Shown here piece after piece: positions 20,861 through 33,285 of a stretch of 64,000 nucleotides of DNA. Position 1 is the first letter of the stretch, and every line of letters begins with the position of its first letter. Location of the stretch: assembly GCF_000471905.2 (NCBI RefSeq), contig NW_006500031.1:3125826-3189825 (forward strand), in the 5' to 3' direction. This stretch comes from Amborella trichopoda (taxonomy: Eukaryota; Streptophyta; Magnoliopsida; Amborellales; Amborellaceae). The position numbers and the translations under genes were made by a program. The notes under the pieces were generated by a model. That model did no database searches and was not told the DNA's origin. It was given only the letters and a program-made list of their open reading frames with translations.

Positions 20861-23766
20861 GGGTCATGGTGTTTCGACATAGGGTCCATCGCCCATGTGT
20901 TTAACACCAAGAACGGTTTCAAAACTTTCAAGCCTGTTACCATTGAGGATAAACATATCTTTATGGTGGGAACCAAGAAACTAAGATTTTGGGTATTGGA
21001 GATTATGTCCTTTAGTTGGAAAATGGAAAGAGCATGGTCGTAAAGCAAACTCTTTATGCTTTGATATGAGGAAGAGTATGGTTTCGGTTCTAGATTGGCT
21101 AAGGCTAGACATTCCGCTGTTTTCACTGGCAATAAAGTGGAGGTAATCTTTGTGGATGAATTGGTTATGAATGGTTTTCTTGTGGACGGTTTCTTTTCAG
21201 TTATAATAAAGAATTTCATTTCTTATGTCTCATGTTACAATGATGATGATGTTGCAGTCATTTGGCATATGACATTGCGACATATAAATCGTAAAAGAAT
21301 GGAGAGATTACAGAAATGATTGTTAAAAAATCTCTATGGAGAGTTAACCAGAGTATGTGAACCATGTGTTCAAGAAAAGTTGGTTAAGAAATCCTTTGCA
21401 AAAGCTCAGAGAGCTACTGATGTTTTAAAAGTCGTTTATAGTGATATTTGTGGTCCCAAGAGGTATTTTATTGCTTTCATTGATGACGACTCTTGTTCTG
21501 GCCATGTATACCTATTATGAGAAAAGTCAGAAGCCCTTTAACCGTTTCAAAGAACACAAAGCCCAGGTAGAAATCCAAACAAATAAAAAAAATTAAAGTG
21601 CTGAGAACTAACAGGGATGGAGAATATTCCTCATGATTATTCAATGAATTCTATATCGAGCATGGTATTATACACCAATATACCATATTGTACATTCAGC
21701 AAAATGGGGCATCTGAGATATGGAATATGAAGTTGGCGGAAATAGTAAGAAGCATGATGGGACATGCTAAACTCTCCCTAGATTTATGGGGAGAAGCAGT
21801 TTTGACAGGCAGTTATATTCTTAATTGAACTCCCACCAAGTTTGTCCCACTAACTCCTCATGAGATTTTCATTGGTTGGGCTCCATCTATTGATCACCTA
21901 AGAGTGTGGGGATGCTCTGCCCATGTTCTAATACCCAATCAAAATAGGACAAAAACTAGAACCCGAAATTGTTAAGTCCATCTTTATAGGATACCCACCA
22001 CATGGTAAGGGATACTAGTTTTACAATCCTGACATAGGGGTTGCCCTTCAGAGCAAGGATGCCCATTTCCTTGAGGAAGAGTTCATTGAGGGTCATGCCT
22101 CTCATCAACAAGCTAATCGTTATAAGATATTGAGTGACATGCGTTAGGCTTAGGATCTTGAACCACCTCGGCGTAGTAAAAGTAACTAATTAGAAGAAAA
22201 CTTGAATTGTTGACCTACCTAGGAGAATTTTATGAGAGGATTGAAGAAAAATCCCTACATGAACCTTCTTCCTATCAAGAAGCCATAACCTGTCATTAAA
22301 AGGCACAATGGGAAGAGCCTTGATTGATAAACTTAACTCGATCAAACAAAACCTTGTTTCAGACTTAGTAAACCTACCTCCTGATAGAAACCCAGAGGGT
22401 ACAAGTGGATCTATAAGAAGAAGTTGAACTCGGAAGGAAAATTAGAAATATACAAAGTTAGACTGGTAGCTAAAGGGTTTATCTAGAAAGAAGGAGTATA
22501 TTATGATGAGACTTTCTCTCTCGTATTTAAGATCCCCTTCATTAAGATCCTAATAGCTATAGCGACCCATTTCAATTTCGAGCTTCATAGATGTATTTTA
22601 AGACTGCATTGGGGGAGCTAGAAGAAGAAATTTACATGAAACAACCAGGGGCTTCATAGAAAAGGGAAAACCTGGTTTGTAAACTTAATAAATCCCTTTA
22701 TGAATTTAAACAAGCATCAAGACATTGATACATTAAGTTTCAGGAGACATTGTCAAAAACTGGTTTTTTACCCAACCAGGAAGATTATTTTATATATGTC
22801 ATGGTTCGTGGGAGTTATGTTGTATTCATTTCTCTATATATGGACGTCATTTATTGCTAGTAGTTTGATAACTCTCATATTGCAAACAAAAGATTTCTCG
22901 TCACATCATTTTGATATGTAAGATCTCGAAAAGGCATCCAATGTTTTGGGAATCAAGATCACCAAAAAAAGAAGAGAGAGAACAATTCAGTTATCTCAAG
23001 AGACATACTGTAAGAAAATTCTGGAAAGATTCTACATGGAAAATTGTCGGTCCGTATTATTAAGAAGACCAAGCTAAGTCTAGCCATGTGTCCCATGACT
23101 CCAGAAAAAAAAGAGGCCATTCAAAAAATCCCATATAAAAGTGCAATTGAGTCACTAATGTACGTTATGTCAGGGATAAGATTGGACTTATCAATCGCTA
23201 TGAGTATGATTAGCAGTTTCCAAAGTAATCCAGGCATGGAGCACTGGAAGGCCGACAAAAGAGTTTTGTGATATTTAAGGAGAATAATTAGTCAAGCACT
23301 CACTTATGGAGGAGGTTTGGATACACAGATACATGGATATGCATATGTGGATTATGATGGTGATCCTGATGAGATGAAGTCTACATCTAGGTATATCATC
23401 ACGCTTGCTGGTGTAGCTATTTTTTTGTGCTCAAGGAATCAAGATGTCATTGCACTCTCGACTATGGAGTTAGAGTATGTGGCTTGTTGTCTCGCAACTA
23501 AATTAACAGTTTGGTTAGAGAAGTTCCTAAATCAATTCAAATTTGATCAAGTGAAGTACATGCATATAAGAATCTTCTACGACAACCAGACAATTTGTCT
23601 GACCAAAGAACCATGGTTTCACAAGAAATCAAGCGACGTTAAGGCAGACTACTACCACATTTGCAACGAGATCCGAAATGGAGTGACCGAGGTTGCTTAT
23701 CTCCCAACAAAAGCTATGTTGACAGATCCTTTGACAAAAGGATTAGTGGCAAATGAATTTTCCTAG
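20861..23766 (+). pseudogene. copia element 2 pol (broken)
   Basis: Protease shows WCFDIGSIAHV at about 20868, with DIGS in place of D-S/T-G. Pre-integrase WHMTLRHINRKRM is at about 21265; integrase DIVYSD-like VVYSDICGP is at about 21435 and FIDDDS at about 21478. The rest of integrase is seen only in scattered frames (QQNGASEIWNMKLAEIVRSM-like at 21700). RT lies at 22290-22900 in several frames. RNase H is the best kept (23317-23766): GYAYVDYDGDPDEMKSTS, ALSTMELEYVACC, FYDNQTICLT, DPLTKGLVA. At least ten disruptions. Confidence 0.82.
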
Positions 23767-23841
23767 CATGTGCATAGGATGGGCTTGAGAGAGCCTGAGA
23801 GGGAGTGATTGTACGGCCTTTAAAGGCCAAGTGGGAGATGT

Positions 23842-25215
23842 TGGTGCTTGTGGCCTTTAAGGTTGTGAGAGCCTGTAATTACCTTTTTATAACATATCAT
23901 ACACCTCAATGGCGTGTGTGATGTTTGACTGACGAAGAGTTAGACAATTTATAGCCCTGATAATGTCAAAAACCCTTACCCTTGGGCATGTGGCACTGCT
24001 GAAAAGGGTTTACAGAGAGTCATCCCTTGTTGAAGTTAGAGAAACGCCAATGGTTGGTTGTTGGTCAAGAGAGCTGTGTGGTCTCTTGTGTGCTAATGTG
24101 GGCCTGTAAGAGCAATGGTTAAATCCTCAACAAACTTCTATACAACATGTAGATATGACAACTACATTACCAGAAGCAACCCTGAAAAGGGGTATGTGTA
24201 CATGTGCATGTAGAGCCACCCTTTGCACTACATTGACATGTGCTTAGCTTGCTCTTAAAAGGGGAGAGCTGTAATCCACATTCCGATTATGTGGTTCCAC
24301 TATTTATTGCCCAACTTTGATGAGCCAATTATGAGCCACTGCATGAGACTGTGGGTCATGGGTTTTGTTAGGTCGGTTTGACAAGATACTTATGGATCAT
24401 GGTCACTAAGTTGGGTGGAGTGCCCTTAAAGTCATTTGATTTTGATCTCTTTGTACCAGTCCACTTCTAGATATTTTATTTTTTGTATTTGTTTTGTTTT
24501 TGTGAATTATAGATATGTTTTCAGAATTTTTAAGTTATTTTGGCTGTAATTTTCTTAAAAAGGGCATTCTCAAAATTATATGAGTAAGGAAGAGCACATG
24601 TGGGGCCCTTGGATCTTGCCCCACATGTGTGCCACACCCCATAGTTGGGGTGTGGGCCGGTAGGGGCCACCTGTCACCCATAAGTGTGGCACTCCCCCGT
24701 ACATTTTAAGTAGTTGTTTTAACTAAAACATTTTTTAAGTATGGTTAGTTAATTAGATAATCTTTTAAAATGTAAAGAAAAGATTATGGTGCCTATTTTT
24801 GTGGGAGTTAGTTTTGACCAAGAGATATTATTTTGACTTCCTATAATTTTAAAGATACTAAAAAGAAGTTCAAGAAGATTTTTAAATTTGTTTAATCCTA
24901 ATTAGAGTAGAAGCTAATATGGGTCAAATATTAAGGGGAGAATGTTCCAAATATTCTTCTCTACATCATGATGGGTAATTTGTGGGATGGATGGCCCAAA
25001 TTTGTTTATCTTTCACCTCACAACTTTCCTAAATTCCTATTAGTCAAGCTGAGTCATTGGATCTGCATACTTAGGCGGTGTCTTGAGGCTTATATAAGGA
25101 GGGGAACCCTCTTCTCATTCTCTATCTCTCTTTCTCTCTCTCGTCCATGCCCCAAAGTCCTCTTTCTTGCCTTTTATCTCTCTCTATAGAGGCATGCTAT
25201 CCATAAGAGAATTGA
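23842..25215 (+). repeat. 3' LTR of copia element 2, first segment
   Basis: Collinear with 18124 to about 19435, including ttatataagg (TATA box, 25090-25099) and the CT-rich leader at 25120-25190. The match to the 5' LTR stops after ccataagagaattgaca. Confidence 0.8.
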
Positions 25216-25265
25216 CAGTGGGTGGCGCGCCATATAAAAAATAAGTAAGACTCTAGTTAGGGTTT

Positions 25266-25266
<1 letters not shown>

Positions 25267-25336
<70 letters not shown>
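25267..25336 (+). repeat. (GA)n microsatellite abutting an assembly gap
   Basis: About 34 GA units run straight into 430 N (25337-25766). The gap probably reflects failure to assemble the microsatellite. Apparent open frames through the N run are artefacts. Confidence 0.95.
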
Positions 25337-25766
25337 NNNNNNNNNNNNNNNNNNNNNNNNNNNNNNNNNNNNNNNNNNNNNNNNNNNNNNNNNNNNNNNN
25401 NNNNNNNNNNNNNNNNNNNNNNNNNNNNNNNNNNNNNNNNNNNNNNNNNNNNNNNNNNNNNNNNNNNNNNNNNNNNNNNNNNNNNNNNNNNNNNNNNNNN
25501 NNNNNNNNNNNNNNNNNNNNNNNNNNNNNNNNNNNNNNNNNNNNNNNNNNNNNNNNNNNNNNNNNNNNNNNNNNNNNNNNNNNNNNNNNNNNNNNNNNNN
25601 NNNNNNNNNNNNNNNNNNNNNNNNNNNNNNNNNNNNNNNNNNNNNNNNNNNNNNNNNNNNNNNNNNNNNNNNNNNNNNNNNNNNNNNNNNNNNNNNNNNN
25701 NNNNNNNNNNNNNNNNNNNNNNNNNNNNNNNNNNNNNNNNNNNNNNNNNNNNNNNNNNNNNNNNNN
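25337..25766. other. Assembly gap, 430 N
   Basis: Undetermined bases; the true length may differ. Confidence 1.
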
Positions 25767-26524
25767 GAAAAAATTTCAAAAAACACCTGGGCGCTAGTTA
25801 GGCAGAACTACTAGGCATCCTGTGTTTAGGCGCCCAACTAGGAATTCAAGGCGCCACCTACGTGCTACAATCTAGGCGGTCGCCTCATGACAGTTTGTCA
25901 AATCGCAGAAAAATCCCTCGGTGAGGGTACTCCCAAAACCAGAACCATGCCTTTTAGAGAGAAAAACATTCAAAAACCTCTCTTTTGTGCTTTATTGAGT
26001 GATCAATAAATTTTTGATTTTTTCAATTTCTTCCCAAAACATAGGCAATATGTTCGTGGCTATTTTTGAAGCTTCTAGTAGTCGATTTTTTAGGACTTTT
26101 GATGACCCAATAGATGAGGTTTGCATCGATATCAATTTGATTTTGATATTTTTAAAGCATTATCATATTTGAATAAGGGTTTTGATTTGATTTTGCTATA
26201 ATGTATTATGTTGTGAATCATTTGTTTTTTCTTTTAGTTTAATTTTATTTTATTTTACAATATATTTACATGTTTGTAGTTGAATGATTGAAGCTTTTTG
26301 TGATTTATTGAATTTTTCCTCCTTTGGACGACGAAATTAGGCTTTTGTGAATAGTCATAAACTTTGGATGAAATTGATATTTTGTGAATATTGATATCCA
26401 AAACCAAATCTTATGAATATTAATTAATAAATAATAATTACAATATAACTTTCATCTTAATTAATAGTCCACCAACCCCTGTTCCTGGGTGGCCGAGTAC
26501 CTTTGCCTTTTTGAACATTGGGCA

Positions 26525-26640
26525 TGCCTTAGATGTTCTAAAAGGGTTACTACAAACCTTAGTTGTGTTTTGATGCTCTCTAAGGCCTTAAATTTAGAGG
26601 TATTGGCTAAGGATGTACTTAACTTAATAGTGGAGGTTAT
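26525..26640 (+). repeat. 3' LTR of copia element 2, middle segment
   Basis: aaagggttactacaaacc, gttttgatgctctctaa and agaggtattggctaagga match 5' LTR 19440-19510. Confidence 0.7.
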
Positions 26641-26994
26641 TTGGTTTTTATTTCTTGGTCTAATAAGAGTGAGGGCCTTAAACATTCCCTTAACCTATCT
26701 CAAGCCTGGGTAAAGGAGGTGGGTTGTGTTAGGTAGGCAGCCAACATAAAACTTTGCTAAAACTTTCTATGAGTCCTGAATCTACTTTATCTGCTTATGC
26801 GAGAGCTTTCTTCGTAAGCGATACACTGTACCGAAATTTGGGTGCAGTGAAAAATGAACAAGGATTAGCTAGGGCGTTCCTTAGAAGTGATGTGCTGTAG
26901 CCTGCGCTGGTTACAGTGACATAGATAGACAAGGATTCCGTCGACATTCTGGATGAGCGCAGATAACGAAACTAGTCCACGAGATTAAGATTCA

Positions 26995-28588
26995 TCTAGC
27001 CACGTAGAATGTAGGAATGCTTACAGATAAGAGTATGGAGCTAGTGGATGCAATAAGATCAGGAGTAAACATAGCTTGTCTATAGAAAACTAAGAGGAAA
27101 GGGAAAAAAACTAAAATAGATGGGTATAAACTTTAGTATATAGGAAAGGATAATAGAAGAAATGATGTAGTATAATATTAAACAAAGATTTAAAAAATAA
27201 AGTAGTTAATGTCAAGAGAGTAGGTAATAAACTCTGATTAATTGAACTTGTGCTAGGAGAAGAGATAATTACCATAATTAGTGCCTATGCATCACAAGTA
27301 AGATTAAAGGATAGAATTAAGATACAATTTTGGAAGGACTTGGATGGATTAGTCTAAGACATACAAAATTGAGAGAGGACTTTTTTAGGAGGGGACTTAA
27401 ATGGTCATGTATCAAAGGATAGTAAAGGATATGTAGGGGAACATGTGGGATACTGATTCAGTGAAAGAAATGAGTGGGTGAGGCCATTCTAGATTTTGCT
27501 ATGCTCTACGACCAAGCAATAACAAACACTTACTTTAAAAAGTGAGATGAACATTTAATAAACTATAAAATCAGATCATATAAAAGCCAGATAGACTTCT
27601 TCCTAGTTAAGAAGGTAGATCGACCATCATGTGGAGATTGTAAGGTTATCCCAGAAGAGAGTTTGACTATGCAACATAGGCTCATGCTTAGGACATTTGC
27701 ATAAAAACATGGAAGAGAAGGGGTGAAAATATGTGTCCAAGAGCTAGGTGGTGGAATTTTAAAAAGTGAAAATAGACTTATTTATGGGTAAATTAGTTAA
27801 CGAAGGAAAATGGAACTCTAAACATGATGTTAATATTATGTGGAATGAGATGGATGACTGTATTAAGAAAGTAGAAAAAAAAGTTTTAAGACGGACTAGA
27901 GAGAAAATAAATTCTGATAAGAAAATTTGGTGGTGCAATGATGAGGTTTAGAAGGCCATTAGCGAAAAAAGATCATGTTATAAAACTTGGCAATGTAATA
28001 GAAATGATCAAAACTTAGAAGAATATAAAAATGATAAAGAATAACATTGAAAAATACAAAAATGCTAAGAGTAACGTTGAACAAATCGTAAGGCTAAATT
28101 TAAGGCATAAGGCATAAGGCATATGATAATCTATACTGTAAACTGGGAACATAAAAGGTGAAAAAGGTGTCTTCAAGTTATCAAAAATGAGAGAGAAAAA
28201 GTGTAGGGATCTAGACCATTTTAAATGCATTAAGATGGAGGATTAAAGGGTTATGGTGAAGGATGAAGATCTCAACAAAAAGTGGAGGTTACTTTAAAAA
28301 ATTATTAAATGATGAACACAATGGGTGCATAGTAGTAGAAGGAAACATTAGCATAAATAAAGGCGGAGGTCAGAGATACATTTGTAAGATTAGGATATCG
28401 GAAGTGAAGAATTTTTGAAGAGGATGAAAATAAGAAAATCTTTAGGACTAAATGGTATCTTGATAGAGGTTTGGAAGTGCATGGGGTTGGAAGTGCATGG
28501 GGAGATCAACATTGATTGGATGTCCAAGCTGTTCAACAAGGTATTCATAACAAAGAGAATAGCAGATGAATGGAGGAAAAGTACTGTG
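26995..28588 (+). pseudogene. RTE LINE ORF, endonuclease and 5' RT part (broken)
   Basis: The start at about 26998 reads LAT.NVGMLTDKSMELVDAI, the N-terminus of an apurinic-like endonuclease domain (the usual TWN motif is hit by a stop). Later pieces include NEGKWNSKHDVN.MWNEMDD (27800-27860) and the EEWRKST block just before the RT proper (about 28565). The enzyme would nick DNA and prime reverse transcription. Stops are present every 100-200 bp, so this is dead. The frame resumes on the far side of the solo LTR at 29743. Confidence 0.65.
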
Positions 28589-29742
28589 TGGGGTTTTGTG
28601 GCCATTTAAATGGCTTCTCAGAGCATGTAATATGACTATAGTGATGAGATAGCTCTAGTGGAAGCATAGTCTGAATGGATTGTGTGGCATGGTCCAGGGT
28701 GAACTGTGAGGCATCTCTGATGTCGTGACTCACCTAAGTTTTGATGGGCTATAGCTCAAGTTGTTGTCAAAAAAAACTTGTAGCCCTAGGAATTTGCGAA
28801 CAACCGATAAGGGTTTTACTGTAGGGTCATCCCTTTATGAGATCGGAGTTGTGCCTATGGTAGTTGGCCAAAGAGGACAACGACCAAATCCTCATTATTA
28901 CGATTGCAGGACATGTACACTAGATAGCCGTCCGGGAAGCTAGTGTTGTCGTCTACATGTGCTGAAAAGATGTCTTCCTGCAACACTTTCCTGCAACACT
29001 GGACTGTATTGTAAGGACCTATGTATATTATGCTCGAATGGTGTCTGGACTTGTCCATAGGGAGGAACCTGTAATCCATGAGCTAGGATCGTATCTCTGG
29101 CTGACTTTGATAATTCAAACATGAACCCCTGCGAAGGGTTGTGGGTCATCGAAACTGTTGAGTTAGTTTGAGAAGATGACATTGAGATGCGGTTTCTAGA
29201 AGGGATGGAGTCCTCAGTATATTTGTGATGTTCCTAACTTTTTGGATCCAATTCCTATCAATTTTTTTTAAATATGCTTACTTATGTTTTAATTATATTT
29301 TAGATAATTAAAAATGAATTTTTGGATCTCTCGGGATATTTAATTTAATGAAAAAGGATTTTTTTATGAGGAAAAATTAATTTTATGGATTTATTTAATT
29401 CAGAGAGAACAATATTTGCTGGTTTTCTAAAATTATTGTTATTTATCTAAAAGTTTTTTTGGGGTGCGAGGGCCCCTTGGGACTTTGGGCCCACCACATT
29501 TGAGCCCATTAGGTAGGGTTGTGGGGCCCTCCTAGCTCACTATGTATAGGACACCCCACATATTCCATTCTTTCTTTTTGTGTGTAGCTTGTGATGGAAG
29601 CCACCAAGATTGTATTACGGTATATTTGTGAATAAAGTTGTAGTTTTGGACACCTATAAGTGTTCTAGCCGATATGAATAAAAAAAAGAAACAAAAAATT
29701 TTAACTGTATATACTTGGCTAGATCATATTGTCCTACTTTCA
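28589..29742 (+). mobile_element. Solo LTR inside the RTE LINE
   Basis: It starts TGGGGTTTTGTGG and ends TACTTTCA, 1154 bp. Flanks are ctgtg (28584-28588) and ctatg (29743-29747), a 5-bp target duplication with one change. Deleting the block plus one flank rejoins the LINE frame across RKST and MVPIYKNK. Motifs such as gtggccatttaaatggct, gggtcatccctttatgagat, ggttgtgggtcat and a GC-rich ggccccttggg region echo the LTRs of copia element 2 and of 62085, so it is a related LTR family. No internal region remains, as expected after LTR-LTR recombination. Confidence 0.75.
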
Positions 29743-31150
29743 CTATGGTACCTATTTACAAGAACAAAAGAGATATACATAATTGTACGAACTATCGAGG
29801 GATCAAACTTATGAGCCACACTATGAAGTTATGGGAGCGAGTGATTCAGCAACGATTAAGCCATGAAATGAGTATATCAAAAAACCAATTCGGTTTTATG
29901 CCAGGGAGGTCAACAATTGAGGTTATTTTCCTACTTAGGCAACTGATTGAGAAGCTTAGCGTGAAGGGAAAAGACCTCCACATAGTCGTTATTGATATGG
30001 AAAAAGCTTATGATAGAGTGCCTTGAGATTTATTTTGGTTGGTGTTGAAAAAGAAAAGAGTCTCCAAATACTACATCGACTTGGTGAGCGATATGTATGA
30101 GGGACCGCAAACTAGTGTGTGAACAACTAATGGAGAGACGAGTGAGTTTCTAGCGAAAAGAGGTCTACATCAGGGGTCTGCATTGAGCCCATACCTCTGT
30201 CTTAGTCATGGATGACTTAACTAGGCACCTACAAGATGAGGTATGGTGGTGTATATTGATAGCAAACAAAATAATTTTGATTGATGAGACCTGAAGCGGT
30301 GTCAACACAAAGTTAGAAATTTGGAGGGACGTCTAGAATCTAAAGATTTTAAAATTAGCCGGACTAAGATAGAGTATATGGAATGCAATTTTAATAATAA
30401 TAATAGTACAGATAAGAAAGTAGTTAAGATTGGTGACCAAGAAATACTAAAAAGAGCGCACTTTCGATATTTTGGGTCGATAATCCAGAAAAAATGGAGA
30501 GATTGAGGTAGATGTTGCACATAGAATTAGAGCTGGGTGAGTGAAGTGGAGATATGCAAGCAAAGTTTTATGTGCTCTCTGCATACCATTGAAGCTGAAG
30601 GGCAAGTTCTATAAGACTGCTATTAGACCAGCTTTGCTTGACGGGGCAGAATGTTGGGTGGTCAAGAAACAACATACCTATAGGATGAGAGTAGTTGAGA
30701 TGAAAATGTTGAGATGTATGAGTGGCAAGACAAGAATGGATAGAATTCGAAATGAATGCATCTAGGAGAACTTAGGTGTGGCTCGAATAGGCAATAAGAT
30801 GAGAGAAACTAGATTTAGGTGGGTTGAGTGGCAAGCCAATAAGGGATAAAATTCAAAATGAATATATCTCGGAGAACTTAGGTGTAGCTCCAATAGGCAA
30901 TAAAATAAGAGAGTAGACTTAGGTGGGTTGGCTATGTGCAACATAGACCCATTGTAGCACTTGTTAGAAGGTGCGAGTTAGTTTAAGTAGGAGGCTAAAA
31001 AAGGGCAAGGGGTAGGCCCAAAAGGACATGATTGGAAGTAGTGAGAAAAGATATGGGGACTTATGGCCTTGTTGAGGGTATGACCTTAATATAATAAAAT
31101 AACGAACCATGATTCGTGTAGTTGATCCCAAATAGTTGGGAAAATGATCT
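29743..31150 (+). pseudogene. RTE LINE ORF, RT core and C-terminus (broken)
   Basis: The RT begins MVPIYKNKRDIHNCTNYRG, followed by WERVIQQRLSHE, NQFGFMPGRSTIE and DMEKAYDRVP (29745-30026), which are RT blocks 1-4 of RTE elements. Later blocks are fragmentary: GLHQGSALSPYLC at about 30165; the YxDD region is lost near 30200-30300. The C-terminal part reads KFYKTAIRPALLDGAECW and KMLRCMSGKTRMDRIRNE (30600-30770). A 106-bp tandem duplication follows at 30734-30945. Not functional. Confidence 0.8.
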
Positions 31151-31174
31151 GATGATCGTGATGATGATTATTTG

Positions 31175-31361
31175 TTTTTTATTTTTGGATTTCATTTCTT
31201 TAATTTGGCAGTAAAAGCAAAGATCCTAGTTTGTATTTTCTAATTTTCATTTACAACTGTATATTGTAGCACTGGTAAGTGGAATTCAGATTCCATAATA
31301 CAGGACAGAACAACATTTTTTTTATTTTTTAGCCTTGCACTCCATGTAGCCACATCTTTCA
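31175..31361 (+). repeat. 3' LTR of copia element 2, terminal segment
   Basis: ggcagtaaaagcaaagatcc, ttacaactgtatattgta, gtaagtggaattca and catgtagccacatctttca match 5' LTR 19715-19878. Followed by the target duplication tgaat. Confidence 0.8.
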
Positions 31362-31366
31362 TGAAT

Positions 31367-32995
31367 TATGGGCTAGCCGGTTTTGGTGTTACACTTAAGA
31401 GGTGATTCTTAAAGGTTTTGGGTCACCGATTCAGATTGTTTTGCTTTAGTAGAGTAGTAGATTCTTCCAGTTGGAGTTCACATTTTGGCTTTTAATTTTC
31501 CAATCCAATTATCATTAAGGGCAATTTTCTCATTGTGATCACATTACTGATGGAAAGTATCTGGAATTCCTTGAAGGTACTACCATCAATGGTGAATTCC
31601 TTTTGTGTCAATGGAGACTTTACATAGTTTTGGATGTCCTGGCTAACTTGGTTGGTTGAGGATAGTGTGGGATTTTGAAACTTCAAATGTAGTATTCTTA
31701 CTTCTCTTTAGGTTATTGATCATTTATAAAAGAAAATGTACTTTAATACGCCCTTTTTTTAGCACTTGCTGTAAAATTTCCCTACTTGCAAACTCCATAT
31801 CTCATTTTTGATTTTATTCTCATCTTGGGCTAGTATTCACCATTTCTGTTTGCCGCTTCTCTTTCCATTCCATCCATTCTTTTCTTGCCAATTGTGTCTC
31901 GCACAATCAGATTTTGCACGTGGCTATTTTGCACGTGGCATATTAGAAAGGACACTTTCTAAGTAGGAAATATTATATGTAGGAATATTCTTTTGTTCTG
32001 AAGCATTGGCTTAGCCATAGAAATCTTTGTTCGGGCGAGGGTGGTCAAAGGTTTGAACCATTGAAGTTTGTCCTAAAACATCATACTACTCAACCTTTCC
32101 TTTTTGAAGGATATGGGACAGGGTTTGAGTTGTTGAGAACATGGTTTGAGTTGTTAAGAAGTTGGCGATTACAAAGGTGTGTCAATGTTTGAACCCTACT
32201 GCAATGCAGTTTAGCTGGCATGTTTATGCACTACGAGTCATCTAGAGCACCTATGCCTGTTACTAATTTGTTTGTCTTAAAATGTTCTCCATTTTCCTTT
32301 CATGTTTTTATTGTATCGATAATCCAATTTGACTATTCACTGCTTGCTAGGAAGAGTGAGACCGTGTATCCAACCACTCTGCTATTTTTTCACTATATTT
32401 ATTTGATGCATGATGTGATTCTTAAATTTATTGAATTGAATTATGATGCTTATGAATTTTTGGATTCACAGACACTTTGTGTGCAATAACATATTACTCT
32501 CAAGTGCAAAAATACAACTTATAGTTGCCTAACACTTCCAAGCTGGCCCCTTAACTTGATGGAAGATGTCATCAGGAGTTCTAATGACACATTAGTACAG
32601 TTATAATATAACCCATTTTCTGTTTAACACTTCACAGATGTTAGCGAAGCGAAGACATTGCTTCTGTATATTTTTGGCTTAATAACAGCGTTTTTGGCTA
32701 AATGCAGTGTATTCATGTGAATTTATCTTTAATTTTATATACCAAAGCACTACTATCGCAATTGTTGTTTTAGATGTAAGCAGTAGTTTATTGACAGTTT
32801 TATAATCTCTTTTTGAACTTGTAATAATTTTTACTATTGCAGGTGCTGAACATGTGCTCCTTAATCTGAGTAATTCTTGTTGAAGTGGTCGTGGTCTTCC
32901 TTTGCCTGCCTTAATAGATGAGCGATACCACAATTGTTGTTTATATTAGATGCTTCTGTACTTCACCTGATGAAGCCTAAATCTTTTCATTGTAG
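31367..32995 (+). other. Intergenic or leader-intron DNA before the channel gene
   Basis: No coding frame with recognisable domains. An acceptor-like tttactattgcag ends at 32841 and a stronger one, cttttcattgtag, at 32995. The second places aggacaggg immediately before the start codon at 33005. Confidence 0.45.
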
Positions 32996-33004
32996 AGGAC
33001 AGGG

Positions 33005-33285
33005 ATGAATATCTCTGCCCTTCTAACTTCTGCAGGCATTAACATTGGCCTGTGCGCACTACTACTTTCATTATACTCAGTCTTGAGAAAACAACCGGGC
33101 AATATCAATGTGTATTTTGGCCGCAGGCTTGCTCAAGAGCATATCAAGCACCAGGATTCTTTCAGCTTGGAGAGATTAGTGCCTTCTCCTAGTTGGATCG
33201 TGAAGGCGTGGGAATCATCGGAAGAAGAAATATTGTCAATAGCTGGCCTAGATGCTGTGGTCTTCCTTAGGATACTTGTCTTCAG
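33005..33285 (+). CDS. OSCA2: Channel gene, coding exon 1
   Basis: Residues 1-93 plus two bases. The start is chosen because MNISALLTSAGIN matches the family N-terminus and an acceptor lies 10 bp upstream. Donor: ttcag|gtgggt. Confidence 0.9.

Larger units (their letters stand above)
25216..26520. mobile_element. Insertion in the LTR with hAT-like subterminal motifs and an assembly gap
   Basis: This block has no counterpart in the 5' LTR. On the right of the gap it carries clusters of gggcgc, taggcgccc, caaggcgccacc and taggcggtcgcc (25790-25890), the same motif class found at the ends of the hAT elements near 37580, 43600, 46260 and 46950. Beyond that it is AT-rich with no coding. The exact ends are unclear. 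Confidence 0.45.
26700..31170 (+). mobile_element. RTE-type LINE, split by a solo LTR
   Basis: The sense-strand coding runs endonuclease, RT, C-terminal domain. The 3' end reads gattcgtgtagttgatccca, then aatagttggga and a short gatgatgatg tail instead of poly-A, which is characteristic of plant RTE-clade LINEs. It interrupts the 3' LTR of copia element 2, since LTR homology stops near 26640 and resumes near 31175. The 5' end is only approximate. It carries many stops. Confidence 0.75.
18124..31361 (+). mobile_element. Ty1/copia retrotransposon 2, with nested insertions in its 3' LTR
   Basis: The 5' LTR (18124-19878) matches the start of the 3' LTR at 23842, a middle piece at 26525-26640 and the terminal piece at 31175-31361. 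A perfect 5-bp duplication, tgaat, lies at 18119-18123 and 31362-31366, so the 13.2-kb block was one insertion plus later arrivals. Internal order is gag, protease, integrase, RT, RNase H. A polypurine tract aagtgggagatg precedes the 3' LTR. Insertions in the 3' LTR are a hAT-like piece with an assembly gap (25216-26520) and an RTE LINE (about 26700-31170). Multiple stops; inactive. Confidence 0.85.

Noticed and set aside
20770..21219. 149-residue minus-strand frame
   Set aside because: Antisense shadow of copia protease/integrase region.
25174..25797. Long open frames on both strands through the N run
   Set aside because: They consist of translated (GA)n/(CT)n and undetermined bases.
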